From assembly GCF_039539345.1 (NCBI RefSeq), contig NZ_BAABCY010000016.1, positions 62,001-126,000 on the forward strand: DNA of 64,000 nucleotides. The letters run 5' to 3'. The stretch is from Snuella lapsa. GTDB taxonomy: Bacteria; Bacteroidota; Bacteroidia; Flavobacteriales; Flavobacteriaceae. The first letter of the stretch is position 1; the number at the start of each line of letters is the position of its first letter. This document shows, piece after piece, positions 43,511 through 52,454 of the stretch. Made by a program: the position numbers and the translations under genes. The notes beneath the pieces were generated by a model. That model was not told the origin of the DNA. It ran no database searches and saw nothing but the letters and a program-made list of their open reading frames with translations.

Positions 43511-46309
43511 CTACTTAAGCTTCTTTTTAACTTCTACTTCATGGAAAGCTTCTATGATATCGCCCTCTTTAATGTCGTTATAGTTTTTAATTTGCATACC
43601 ACAATCGTAACCTTTTGTCACTTCCTTCACATCATCCTTGAATCGTTTTAAAGACGCAAGCTCTCCTGTATACACAACCACACCGTCACGTATTAAACGG
43701 ATACCTGAATTACGAAGTATTTTGCCATTAGTTACCATACAACCGGCAATGCTACCGATTTTAGACACCTTAAACACTTCTCTTATTTCTGCTGTACCAG
43801 TCATTTCTTCTTTAACCTCTGGCGACAACATACCTTCCATTGCATCTTTCAGATCGTTAATGGCGTCATAGATAATAGAGTATGTTCTGATATCGATCTC
43901 TTCATTATCAGCAATCATTCTAGCATTTCCAACAGGTCTTACATTAAATCCTACTATAATAGCATCGGAAGCAGAAGCTAATAACACATCACTTTCGGTT
44001 ATAGCTCCTACACCTTTATGTAAGATATTTACTTGTATTTCTTCGGTAGATAGTTTTTGGAATGAGTCTGTTAATGCTTCAACCGAACCGTCTACGTCTC
44101 CTTTAAGTATAATGTTTAGCTCCTGGAAGTCTCCTAATGCGATACGACGACCAATTTCATCTAATGTGATGTGACGTTGTGTACGAACAGATTGCTCTCG
44201 TTGTAGCTGAGCACGTTTGGCGGCTATTTGCTTTGCCTCACGTTCGTCTTCAAACACATTAAACTTATCACCAGCCTGTGGCGCACCATCTAACCCTAAA
44301 ATTGATACGGGTGTTGATGGACCGGCTGCATGCACATTGTTACCACGTTCGTCATGCATCGCTTTTACCTTACCACTATGTTGACCGGCTAATACATAAT
44401 CTCCAATACGTAAAGTTCCTGCCTGCACTAAAATGGTAGACACATAACCGCGTCCTTTATCTAAATAAGCCTCGACCACAGTTCCAGTTGCTGGTTTATT
44501 AGGATTAGCTTTTAATTCTAACAATTCAGCCTCAAGCAATACTTTTTCTAAAAGTTCTTTTACACCAGTTCCCACTTTAGCCGAGATATCGTGCGATTGT
44601 ATTTTTCCACCCCAATCTTCTACCAATAAATTCATATTGGCTAAACCTTCTTTTATTCTATCTGGATTAGCATCTGGTTTATCAATTTTATTGATGGCAA
44701 ACACAATTGGCACGCCTGCAGCTTGTGCATGCGAAATTGCCTCTTTTGTTTGCGGCATGATATCGTCATCGGCAGCCACCACAATAATAGCCAAATCGGT
44801 TACCTGCGCACCACGTGCACGCATCGCCGTAAAGGCTTCGTGGCCTGGAGTATCCAAAAATGCTATTTTTTGACCATTCTCCAATTCCACACCGTAAGCT
44901 CCAATATGTTGTGTAATACCTCCAGACTCACCTGCAATTACATTCTCTTCACGTATGTAATCGAGTAATGATGTTTTACCATGATCTACATGCCCCATTA
45001 CAGTTACGATAGGCGCTCGCGCTATTAGGTCTTCTGGCTTATCTTTAACTTCCTCGATAGCTTCTTCAATATCTGCTGTCACAAATTCTACTTGGTATCC
45101 AAATTCTTCTGCAACGATCGATAAAGTTTCTGCATCCAATCGCTGGTTCATTGTAACCATCATACCTAACGACATACAGGCAGATATAATCTGTGTAACC
45201 TGAACATCCATCATAGTAGCAACTTCACTTGCCGTTACAAACTCGGTTACTTTAAGAATCTTACTTTCCGCAGCTTCTTGCTGTAAGCTCTTTTCGGTTT
45301 GATCTCTATGATGTTCACGTTTATCTCTACGGTACTTAGCTCCTTTACCTTTATTGGATTTACCCTGTAGTTTTTCAAGAGTCTCCCTTACTTGTTTTTT
45401 AACATCTTCTTCGCTAGGCTCCTCTTTTATAACAGGTCTCCTACCACCTGCTTTATTTCCTTTAAAGCGATCGTTACCGCCTCTATTACCGCCTTTACCT
45501 TGAGCACCTCCTCCTGGTTGGGCTCCTCCTACTTTACTAATACGGCGGCGTTTTTTCTTGTTTTTAGCATCAGCTCCAGACTTCTGATCGGCTTTTTTAT
45601 CTTCCTTCTTCTTTTTAGGCTTATTAAACTGCGATAAATCAATTTTATCTCCTGCTATTTTTGGACCAGTAAGCTTTTGGTACTTTGTTTCTACACGCTC
45701 CTCCTTAATTATTCCATCTGTTTCTGAAACAACCTCTTTTTTAGGGGACTCTGATGTTTTTGCCTCCGGCTTCTTCTCTACCGGTTTTTCCTGCCCTTTA
45801 GGTTGTGCGGTCTCTTGTGCTGTTTTAGAGGGTTCTTCTTTAACAACTGGTTCCTTAACAACCTTAGGTTCGACTTTTTCAACCTTAGCAACTTCTACCT
45901 CCTCCTTTACGGGAGCTTCTTCTTTCTTTTCCGGAATTGGTTTTTCTTCTTTTTTCTTAGGGTCTAAATCTATTTTTCCAACTTGCTTAGGACCAGAGAG
46001 TACTTTAGAAGCTTTTATAACCTCTTCTTTTTTAGCTAATTCTTTTTGTTTTTCTTCAAGTTCACGCTCACGTTGTTCACGCAATACTTCTTTTTCCTTA
46101 AGTTTAGCTTCACTAACCTCTTTGGATGCCACTTTTTTACTAGCATCTGTTTCAAACTCATTGGAAAGAATGTTATAAACATCTTCCGAAATTTTCGTAG
46201 TAGGTCGCTTATCTATTTCGATACCTTTGGAATCCAAAAACTCCACGGCACGGTCTAAAGAAATATTAAGTTCGCGTAATACTTTATTTAATCTAATTGT
46301 TTCAGCCAT
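43511..46309 (-). CDS. infB: Translation initiation factor IF-2
   Basis: This 932-residue protein has a long Lys/Glu-rich N-terminal region with a basic segment at about 235-300 (KKKRRRISK, GGNRGGN). The G domain begins near residue 435: G1 GHVDHGKTS, G3 DTPGHEAF, G4 NKID. Domains II to IV follow to the C-terminus. IF-2 brings initiator fMet-tRNA to the 30S subunit, and a matching initiator tRNA gene is 3.4 kb upstream. It is the last gene of the operon, 29 nt after nusA. Confidence 0.98.
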   Translation of the reverse strand: MAETIRLNKVLRELNISLDRAVEFLDSKGIEIDKRPTTKISEDVYNILSNEFETDASKKVASKEVSEAKLKEKEVLREQRERELEEKQKELAKKEEVIKASKVLSGPKQVGKIDLDPKKKEEKPIPEKKEEAPVKEEVEVAKVEKVEPKVVKEPVVKEEPSKTAQETAQPKGQEKPVEKKPEAKTSESPKKEVVSETDGIIKEERVETKYQKLTGPKIAGDKIDLSQFNKPKKKKEDKKADQKSGADAKNKKKRRRISKVGGAQPGGGAQGKGGNRGGNDRFKGNKAGGRRPVIKEEPSEEDVKKQVRETLEKLQGKSNKGKGAKYRRDKREHHRDQTEKSLQQEAAESKILKVTEFVTASEVATMMDVQVTQIISACMSLGMMVTMNQRLDAETLSIVAEEFGYQVEFVTADIEEAIEEVKDKPEDLIARAPIVTVMGHVDHGKTSLLDYIREENVIAGESGGITQHIGAYGVELENGQKIAFLDTPGHEAFTAMRARGAQVTDLAIIVVAADDDIMPQTKEAISHAQAAGVPIVFAINKIDKPDANPDRIKEGLANMNLLVEDWGGKIQSHDISAKVGTGVKELLEKVLLEAELLELKANPNKPATGTVVEAYLDKGRGYVSTILVQAGTLRIGDYVLAGQHSGKVKAMHDERGNNVHAAGPSTPVSILGLDGAPQAGDKFNVFEDEREAKQIAAKRAQLQREQSVRTQRHITLDEIGRRIALGDFQELNIILKGDVDGSVEALTDSFQKLSTEEIQVNILHKGVGAITESDVLLASASDAIIVGFNVRPVGNARMIADNEEIDIRTYSIIYDAINDLKDAMEGMLSPEVKEEMTGTAEIREVFKVSKIGSIAGCMVTNGKILRNSGIRLIRDGVVVYTGELASLKRFKDDVKEVTKGYDCGMQIKNYNDIKEGDIIEAFHEVEVKKKLK

Positions 46310-46338
46310 AAATTGCCTTTAAAATACTCAAATATATG

Positions 46339-47571
46339 TTATTCTTCGAATTCTTCCCTTAAAATTCTAATAACGTCATTAATTGTTTCTTCTTCTAAGT
46401 CTGTTCTTTTCACTAAATCAGTTACATCAAGCTCCAATACACTTTTCGCTGTATCGAGTCCAACTTTACTAAATTCGTCAATAATCCAGCTTTCAATTTC
46501 ATCTGAGAACTCTGTCAACTCAACATCTTCCTCAGCACCTTCTCTAAACACATCAATTTCATAACCAGTCAATTGCCCTGCCAATCGAATGTTATGTCCT
46601 CCTCTACCAATGGCTTTACTAACTTCTTCTGGTTTTAAAATAACCTCAGCCCTTTTAGCCTCTTCATCTATTTTTATTGACGTTACGCGAGCGGGGCTTA
46701 ATGCTCTGGTAATAAATAATTGTAAGTTATTTGTATAGTTAATAACATCTATGTTTTCATTACCCAATTCGCGAACAATACCGTGAATCCTTGATCCCTT
46801 CATACCCACACATGCACCTACGGGATCGATCCTGTCATCATAAGAATCTACCGCCACTTTTGCCTTTTCACCAGGAATTCTAACTACATTTTTAATGGTT
46901 ATTAAACCATCAAAAACTTCTGGAATTTCTTGCTCAAACAGCTTTTCCAAAAATACTGGCGATGTTCTGGACATGATAATCGTTGGTTTATTACCTTTAA
47001 GTTCAACGCTATCAATAACACCTCTTACATTATCTCCTTTTCTAAAAAAGTCGGAAGGTATTTGCCTATCTTTTGGCAATACTATTTCATTTCCTTCATC
47101 ATCCAATAAAATAACCGCTCTATGTCGAATGTGATGTACTTCTGCGGTGTATATATCGCCTACTAAGTCTTTAAATTGTTTATAGATGATAGTATTATCG
47201 TGCTCATGAATCTTTGAAATCAAGTTTTGACGCAATGCTAAAATAGCTCTTCTTCCCAAATCAACCAACTTAACTTCTTCTGACACATCTTCACCTACTT
47301 CAAAATCGGGCTCGATTTTACGCGCTTCACTTAAAGATATTTCCTGATTTGGATCTTCTACTTCACCGTCTGCTACTACAATTCTATTTCTCCATATCTC
47401 CAAATCCCCTTTATCTGGGTTAACAATAATATCAAAATTATCGTCATCGCCATATTTCTTTTTCAGGGCACTTCTAAATACATCCTCTAAAATTGCCATT
47501 AACGTTACACGATCAATTAACTTATCGTCTTTGAATTCTGAAAAAGATTCAATTAACGCGATATTCTCCAT
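46339..47571 (-). CDS. nusA: Transcription termination/antitermination factor NusA
   Basis: This 410-residue protein has an N-terminal RNA-polymerase-binding domain, an S1 domain (near GDIYTAEVHHIRHRAVILLDD) and two KH domains (GACVGMKGSRIHGIVREL and AIGRGGHNIRLAGQLTG). The second acidic-repeat domain of the E. coli protein is absent, as is usual in Bacteroidota. NusA binds RNA polymerase and controls pausing and intrinsic termination. A hairpin in the operon leader may be one of its targets. It lies 12 nt after rimP. Confidence 0.97.
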   Translation of the reverse strand: MENIALIESFSEFKDDKLIDRVTLMAILEDVFRSALKKKYGDDDNFDIIVNPDKGDLEIWRNRIVVADGEVEDPNQEISLSEARKIEPDFEVGEDVSEEVKLVDLGRRAILALRQNLISKIHEHDNTIIYKQFKDLVGDIYTAEVHHIRHRAVILLDDEGNEIVLPKDRQIPSDFFRKGDNVRGVIDSVELKGNKPTIIMSRTSPVFLEKLFEQEIPEVFDGLITIKNVVRIPGEKAKVAVDSYDDRIDPVGACVGMKGSRIHGIVRELGNENIDVINYTNNLQLFITRALSPARVTSIKIDEEAKRAEVILKPEEVSKAIGRGGHNIRLAGQLTGYEIDVFREGAEEDVELTEFSDEIESWIIDEFSKVGLDTAKSVLELDVTDLVKRTDLEEETINDVIRILREEFEE

Positions 47572-47583
47572 AACTCTTTTAAA

Positions 47584-48045
47584 TTAAAATTTAATCATAA
47601 CTTTTGCTTCTACAATGTCCTCATAAGCGACTTGCGCTTTTTTATTTACAGTTATTTTACCTTTACCTACCGGTTTTGGTTCTCTAACCTTCCACTCTAA
47701 TGTAATATTGGCACCGGTAGCTTCTGTAAGCACACCTTCTATATTTTCGGATGCTGTTTTAACCTTTAGCTGCCTGTTTACATGCTTCTTGTACTGTCGC
47801 GGGGAAACCAAAGGAGCTGTTGCTCCAGCCGACATCACCTCTAAGGAAAAATCTTGTTCTTCCCTATCCAAATTATGCTCAATGGCTCTGCTTACAAACA
47901 TACAATCTTCAACCAAAACACCATTATCGCCATCGATTATTATTCTTATTTGGTTATCACCTTGGATGGAAAAATCGATAAGAAACAAATCCAATCGCTC
48001 TTTAAGCGCCGCATCCAATAAATCTTTAACAGTATTTTTAAACAT
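47584..48045 (-). CDS. rimP: Ribosome maturation factor RimP
   Basis: This 153-residue protein shows the RimP pattern IIIDGDNGVLVEDCMFVSRAIEHNLD and FSLEVMSAGATAPLVSPRQYKKHVNR. RimP helps assemble the 30S subunit. The order rimP-nusA-infB is conserved across bacteria. The start is ATG at 48045, 14 nt after a stable hairpin. Confidence 0.96.
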   Translation of the reverse strand: MFKNTVKDLLDAALKERLDLFLIDFSIQGDNQIRIIIDGDNGVLVEDCMFVSRAIEHNLDREEQDFSLEVMSAGATAPLVSPRQYKKHVNRQLKVKTASENIEGVLTEATGANITLEWKVREPKPVGKGKITVNKKAQVAYEDIVEAKVMIKF

Positions 48046-48059
48046 TTTCAGTATAAAAA

Positions 48060-48080
48060 GAGGGGACTTTCCGTCCCCTC
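48060..48080 (-). promoter_or_regulatory. Terminator-like hairpin in the rimP-nusA-infB leader
   Basis: GAGGGGAC and GTCCCCTC form a perfect 8-bp GC-rich stem with a five-base loop. It is followed on the minus strand by TTTTTA and then, 14 nt later, the rimP ATG. The only promoter candidate for the operon is upstream (48108-48138), so the hairpin is inside the 5' leader. It can act as an attenuator or block the ribosome site. It could instead stop read-through from further upstream. Confidence 0.6.
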
Positions 48081-48107
48081 ATTTCTTAATTTTCCTTTTC
48101 AACGCTG

Positions 48108-48138
48108 CAAATATATAATATTTTAATTGATTTTTAAA
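48108..48138 (-). promoter_or_regulatory. Candidate promoter of rimP-nusA-infB
   Basis: The minus strand carries TATATTTG (48115-48108), a full -7 match. TTTA lies 19 bases upstream (48138-48135), three of four matching the -33 TTTG. The predicted start near 48102 gives a leader of about 57 nt containing the hairpin. The same CTGCAAATATA core occurs in the tRNA promoter at 49787-49794. Confidence 0.5.
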
Positions 48139-48166
48139 GTAATCCCGCTAAAATTGAAGTTATTAA

Positions 48167-48370
48167 GAACAACCTGAGCATTCTTACAAAGTTGACCGTA
48201 AAAAACCCAAAGGGGAGCCCATTATAGAACAGCTCCTTAAAATACCCAAAACCAAAAGAAACAAGGTCAAGGAAATTACCCTGGATATGGCTAGCTCCAT
48301 GAAGATGATTACCAAAAAATGTTTCCCAAAAGCCATTCAGACCCACGAAAACCCTGACAACATTTATTAA
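48167..48370 (+). pseudogene. Transposase fragment, ISL3-like
   Basis: About 67 codons on the plus strand read EQPEHSYKVDRKKPKG... then KIPKTKRNKVKEITLDM and ASSMKMITKKCFPKAIQ, ending in a stop at 48368-48370. The KVKEITLDMA-x-x-M...CFPKA block is the conserved middle of Bacteroidota ISL3-type (DDE) transposases, just before the expected RFHV motif. Both ends of the protein are missing and there is no start codon in place, so it is a dead remnant. No inverted repeats of the element are visible. The open frame on the opposite strand over this stretch is a shadow. Confidence 0.72.
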
Positions 48371-48450
48371 CTCCTTGCCCAACCTTCCTGCACTCCATGG
48401 TTTACAATTGAACACTCACATCCTTAAAAATCAGAGGGCATATTTAAATT

Positions 48451-48476
48451 GAGCTAAAAACCTTTATTTATAGCTC
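48451..48476. repeat. Inverted repeat directly in front of the Fic gene
   Basis: GAGCTA (48451-48456) and TAGCTC (48471-48476) are separated by 14 bases, and the second arm touches the Fic ATG at 48477. It has the layout of an operator. Six-base arms can occur by chance. Confidence 0.35.
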
Positions 48477-49602
48477 ATGACAGCTTTTAAATGGAATTGG
48501 CAACAAGATAAATGGCCTAACTTCACCTTTGATGAGGAGACTTTGCTAGGGTTAGAACTTGCGTTTATTCAGTTTAGCGCAATGGCATTGGGTGCTTTAA
48601 AGCATGTATCTAACGATAAGAAAGATCTGTTAATTGCGGAAGTATTATCTGATGAAGCGATAAAAACCGCAGAAATAGAAGGTGAGTATCTAAATCGTGA
48701 TAGCATTCAAGAGTCCATCAAGAAAAATTTAGGATTAGCCGTTGAAAACAGAAAATTACCTGCTGCTGAGTTTGGAATTTCTGAAATGATGGTCAATCTA
48801 TATCAGACCTAATGATGAACCATTAACAAACGAATATTTATTTGAATGGCATAGAATGCTTACCAATGGCAGAAGGGATTTGGTTGATATTGGTCGCTAC
48901 CGAACGCATGAAGACCCTATACAAATTGTTTCTGGCACAAGGATGGATAAGAAAACGGTACATTATGAAGCCCCTCCCTCCAACAGTATGACACATGAAA
49001 TGAAAGCTTTTAACGATTGGTTTAATCAGCAACACGCAAATGGAATGAGCACTAGTTCGTTATTGGCAAAATCAGGAATTGCTCACTTTTATTTTTTAGC
49101 CATTCACCCTTTTGAGGATGGAAATGGAAGGATAGCTCGGGCAACTTTAGAAAAGTCCCTTTCTATAAGTTTGGGTCGCCCTGCCCTGATTTCATTATCT
49201 CAAATGATTCAATCCAACAAGAAAGCTTATTATGAATCTTTGGGCGAGCATAATATGAAGTTAGATCTTACAGAGTGGTTATTGTGTTTTGGTCAGACAG
49301 TTATTGATGCTCAAAATAATACCTTGCAGATTATTGAGTGTTTAATTCAAAAAGCAAAATTCTTTGATCGTTTTGCTACCCTGATAAATGAGCGTCAAAC
49401 GACTGTTTTACGTCGTATATTTAGAGAGGGACATCATGGCTTTAAAGGTGGTTTAAGTGCAGAAAACTATACGCGCATTGCAAAAACTTCTGCTTCAACA
49501 GCAACTAGGGATTTAAAAGATTTAGTAGATAAAAATCTTCTGTTTAAAACAGGAGAGCTAAAAAGTACGCGTTATTATATTAATTTAGAAGAAGGAAATT
49601 GA
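48477..49602 (+). pseudogene. Fic-family protein (DUF4172-Fic-winged helix), frameshifted
   Basis: Two frames make up one Fic protein of about 375 residues. The first (48477-48812) has a DUF4172-like N-terminus (FKWNWQQDKWPNF) and an inhibitory helix motif TAEIEG. The second has the catalytic loop HPFEDGNGRIAR and a C-terminal winged helix (TATRDLKDLVDKNLL). After LYQT at about 48809 the coding continues as NDEPLTNEYLFEWHRM in the frame that is +1, so one base is extra or two are lost. Fic proteins usually AMPylate target proteins. With the break, catalytic and inhibitory parts are separate. A sequencing error is the alternative. An internal ATG at 48856 could still express the catalytic part. 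Confidence 0.85.
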
Positions 49603-49664
49603 GGTAATATCTAAGTTTCAAAACTAACATTTGTTTTTACATTGTTTTTACAACAGAAAAATAA

Positions 49665-49692
49665 AAAGGCTCTCAATTTCTTGAAAGCCTTT
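49665..49692 (-). terminator. Terminator of the initiator tRNA gene
   Basis: A 12-bp stem with one U-G pair closes a GAAA tetraloop and is followed by five T on the minus strand, 10 nt after the tRNA 3' end. It can also work on the plus strand for the Fic gene, which ends 62 nt away. Confidence 0.82.
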
Positions 49693-49702
49693 GTTTATCT
49701 AG

Positions 49703-49775
<73 letters not shown>

Positions 49776-49786
49776 ATATTGGACTG

Positions 49787-49816
49787 CAAATATACAATCC
49801 TTTTTATGTAATGCAA
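49787..49816 (-). promoter_or_regulatory. Promoter of the initiator tRNA
   Basis: The minus strand shows TTG (49816-49814), a 19-base spacer and TATATTTG (49794-49787). This is a full match to the Bacteroidota consensus, with the start expected about 5 nt before the mature tRNA. Confidence 0.7.
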
Positions 49817-49840
49817 GCATAAAAACAAAAAAAATTATTG

Positions 49841-50017
49841 TTATATGCTATCTGACTGAAAGTCCGACAATTCTGAATTAATTATTTTTATGGACACCTG
49901 AATTGGATTACAACAAACTTCACAATCCTCGATATATGTTTGACTACTTACGGAATTATCAATCATCATCGAAATGCTCTGCCAACAGTAAGGACATGTA
50001 AAGTAATGTTCTATCAT
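49841..50017 (-). CDS. CPXCG-motif cysteine-rich small protein
   Basis: From ATG at 50017 the protein is 58 residues. The longer frame to 50083 runs into the neighbouring terminator and is not used. It has the family pattern: MIEHYFTCPYCWQSISMMID, then SxQTYIEDCEVCCNPIQVSI. The two pairs of cysteines probably bind zinc. The function is unknown. It lies between the tRNA and the LRR gene. Confidence 0.85.
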   Translation of the reverse strand: MIEHYFTCPYCWQSISMMIDNSVSSQTYIEDCEVCCNPIQVSIKIINSELSDFQSDSI

Positions 50018-50039
50018 AATCCTAAAGTTAATAAATAAA

Positions 50040-50071
50040 AATCGACAACATCTTTTTTGATATTGTCGATT
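50040..50071 (-). terminator. Terminator of the LRR gene
   Basis: A 13-bp stem with one G-U pair and an A6 loop is followed by five T on the minus strand, 41 nt after the LRR stop codon. Confidence 0.87.
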
Positions 50072-50111
50072 TAAACCAACCAACTAAAATTTATGAAAAA
50101 TTTACTCGAAA

Positions 50112-50939
50112 TTATTCTTTTTCAATATCCATTGTTGCTGTTGCATTTTGAAGCTCCAGATACATCATTCCTGGCGGACGATTACGTCCAGACACTGTAA
50201 TATATTCTTTGTTTAAGTTGTTATCACTTACCATCATGGTATTCAACTTTGTTAGGTTCATAAATTCCATAGGCAATTCACCTGTAAGTTGATTACTTGA
50301 CAATATTAATTCTTCTAGATCTCTTAATTGAGCTATTTCTGAAGGAATCTCACCATGTAATTTATTATCCATTAAACTCAACTTCTTTAATTTTGTTAGG
50401 GCATATATCTCTGTAGGTATAGTTCCAGTAAGATAGTTACTTCCCAACAACAACTCTTCTAAATTTGTTAAACCCATTAAAGACTGTGGAATGGTTCCCG
50501 TAAATTTATTACTGTAAAGTTTCAAGGATTTTAGGTTCTTTAATTCTCCTAACTCAGACGGAATATCACCTTCCAATCCGTTCATAAACAATTCTAAAGA
50601 CGTTAGCTCTTTTAAGTTTTTTAGAGAAGATGGCAGTGTTCCTGTTAATTTATTGAATCCTAAATTCACTTTTTTCAAATGAACTAAGCTTCCTATTTCC
50701 TGAGGCAATGCACCTTGTAAATTATTAAAAGGCAAGTTAATTTCAACAACTTTATCGTCTTGTACTTTTACGCCAAACCACGAATCGATTGAGGCATTTA
50801 AATCCCAAGTTGCATTCCATTCAGCACCATTAGTAGATTTATACAACGCTAACAATGCTTCTTTTTCTGTTAACGAAATACCTGCAAATGCATGTACTGA
50901 AACAAAAAGGCATATAACAATAAGTTTTAAAGTCTTCAT
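50112..50939 (-). CDS. Secreted leucine-rich repeat protein, plant-type repeats
   Basis: This 275-residue protein has a signal peptide ending near HAFAG and a cap region (EKEALLALYKSTNGAEWNATWDLN). Seven or so leucine-rich repeats of the plant-specific kind follow, L-xx-L-x-L-xx-N-x-LxGxIPxxLxxL (for example NKFTGTIPQSL, NYLTGTIPTEI, NKLHGEIPSEI). This LRR class and the N-terminal cap are shared with plant receptor kinases and are also common in Bacteroidota. The protein ends without a T9SS sorting domain or anchor, so it is probably periplasmic or released. A protein- or glycan-binding role is likely; the partner is unknown. Confidence 0.87.
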   Translation of the reverse strand: MKTLKLIVICLFVSVHAFAGISLTEKEALLALYKSTNGAEWNATWDLNASIDSWFGVKVQDDKVVEINLPFNNLQGALPQEIGSLVHLKKVNLGFNKLTGTLPSSLKNLKELTSLELFMNGLEGDIPSELGELKNLKSLKLYSNKFTGTIPQSLMGLTNLEELLLGSNYLTGTIPTEIYALTKLKKLSLMDNKLHGEIPSEIAQLRDLEELILSSNQLTGELPMEFMNLTKLNTMMVSDNNLNKEYITVSGRNRPPGMMYLELQNATATMDIEKE

Positions 50940-51116
50940 AATTGATAAATTGGGGATTAATTCTCTTACGAAATTACCCCATATATAGACTAAAAACTAT
51001 TTTATTCGACGAAATGCATAAAATTTTAACATTTAACAACCGATCATCGGTATATAGATAAAACAAGCCACTCTTTTAGGTTAAGCTTCTTCCTTCTTTA
51101 ATTTAGATTAGAGTAC

Positions 51117-52454
51117 CTAAAAATCAATATTTAAAAGTTCTCCGCTTAATTGCAGCACTTGTAATTCGGCTAATTTTGCTTGGTATTTTGCCTGATTCCT
51201 ATTTAGCTCGGCGTTTAAAAGATTTAACTGCGCTTGTCTAAATTCGATGGAGTTCACCTGACCTAACTTAAACTTTTCCTGGGTACGATTAAAATTGTTC
51301 TGAGAGGTAACAATATTCGCTTCCTGTATCCTGTAAATATCCAGTTTATTTTGATAATCATCCCATGCATTGTTGAAATCCCTAGTAATATTCATAACTA
51401 ATTGTTTCTTCATTAGTTTCTGATTTTCCAATGCTATCTCAGCATTTTTGACCCTGGTTATAGTAGTTCCTCCATCGAACAGACTCCAACGTAAATTCAC
51501 ACCTCCAGATAAACCTGTATTTGTAGAGACTGCTAGAAAAGATGCAGCATTGTTATTATTTTTACTCCATCCATATGTTCCGGTCAATCCAACACTTGGT
51601 AAATAGGCTGACCGCCCCTTCCTTACATCCAGTTCGGTAATTGTAATACCTTTGTTAACCTGTAAAACTGCAATATTGTTAGATAATGTCTTTTCTAACA
51701 ACGCTTCCCTGCTTAGTTGCAATAAAAAGTTTACCTTGGTATCAACTTCAAAATCCTGGGGTAACATATTACCTGTAACCACATTCAAATCACGCTTAAC
51801 ATTTTTTAACTGCTGGTATGTATTAATGTAATTGATACTATCGTTATTAATATCTACTTCGGCATTTAACACACCCAGTTTTGTACTTTGCCCATAATCA
51901 AACTGATAGTTAGCTCTGGCTAGCCTATCTTTTGAAATGGTTAGTGTTTGCCGAATAGCCGAGGTATTCTCGGTTAATTGGGCAACATTATAATATACTG
52001 TAAAGAGTTGTAATATGGTATTTTCAATAGTTTCCCTAGCTTCCAATTCAGATAACTGATAACGTTGTTTAAGCTGCTTATAGTTATAAGCTCTCCCCAA
52101 ACCATCAAATAAAGTGTAGTTTAAATTTACTGAAGCATTATACCTAGAACTTTCAGCACCATTTAATTTTGTACTTTCCCCATTGGAAAATTCAGCTTCA
52201 GTATTATCCAGATTGTAAACCGCTCCAGCGTTCCCCGTAACTGTTGGCAAATGCCCTGAATTTAATACGCTTGCCTCGTTCTCGGCTATAGCAACATAAT
52301 TATTCGCTAATTTTACTCCATAATTATTTTCTAATGCAAGGGCAACGGCTTGGTCTGGTGTTATTACTTGCAAATTTTGCTGTGCTGTTATCTTGACCAT
52401 TCCAGTCAGCATAAGAAGCCCTATAGCAATGTACCTAATATTCATGTTCTTCAT
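51117..52454 (-). CDS. TolC-family outer-membrane efflux protein
   Basis: This 445-residue protein has a signal peptide ending near ITAQQ and the two TolC-type repeats of helices and strands (ITPDQAVALALENNYGVKLANN; RWSLFDGGTTITRVKNAEIALENQKL). It forms the outer-membrane channel of the tripartite pump encoded just upstream. The ATG at 52454 overlaps the RND gene end by 20 nt; a second ATG at 52445 is also possible. Confidence 0.93.
   Translation of the reverse strand: MKNMNIRYIAIGLLMLTGMVKITAQQNLQVITPDQAVALALENNYGVKLANNYVAIAENEASVLNSGHLPTVTGNAGAVYNLDNTEAEFSNGESTKLNGAESSRYNASVNLNYTLFDGLGRAYNYKQLKQRYQLSELEARETIENTILQLFTVYYNVAQLTENTSAIRQTLTISKDRLARANYQFDYGQSTKLGVLNAEVDINNDSINYINTYQQLKNVKRDLNVVTGNMLPQDFEVDTKVNFLLQLSREALLEKTLSNNIAVLQVNKGITITELDVRKGRSAYLPSVGLTGTYGWSKNNNNAASFLAVSTNTGLSGGVNLRWSLFDGGTTITRVKNAEIALENQKLMKKQLVMNITRDFNNAWDDYQNKLDIYRIQEANIVTSQNNFNRTQEKFKLGQVNSIEFRQAQLNLLNAELNRNQAKYQAKLAELQVLQLSGELLNIDF

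Noticed and set aside
44814..44820. Another CACGTG site as a second LacI operator
   Set aside because: It is inside infB coding sequence and lacks the AAAGC/GCTTT arms.
48134..48415. A 93-codon open frame on the minus strand
   Set aside because: The opposite strand codes for the transposase fragment over the same bases; the minus-strand frame is its shadow and overlaps the rimP promoter region.
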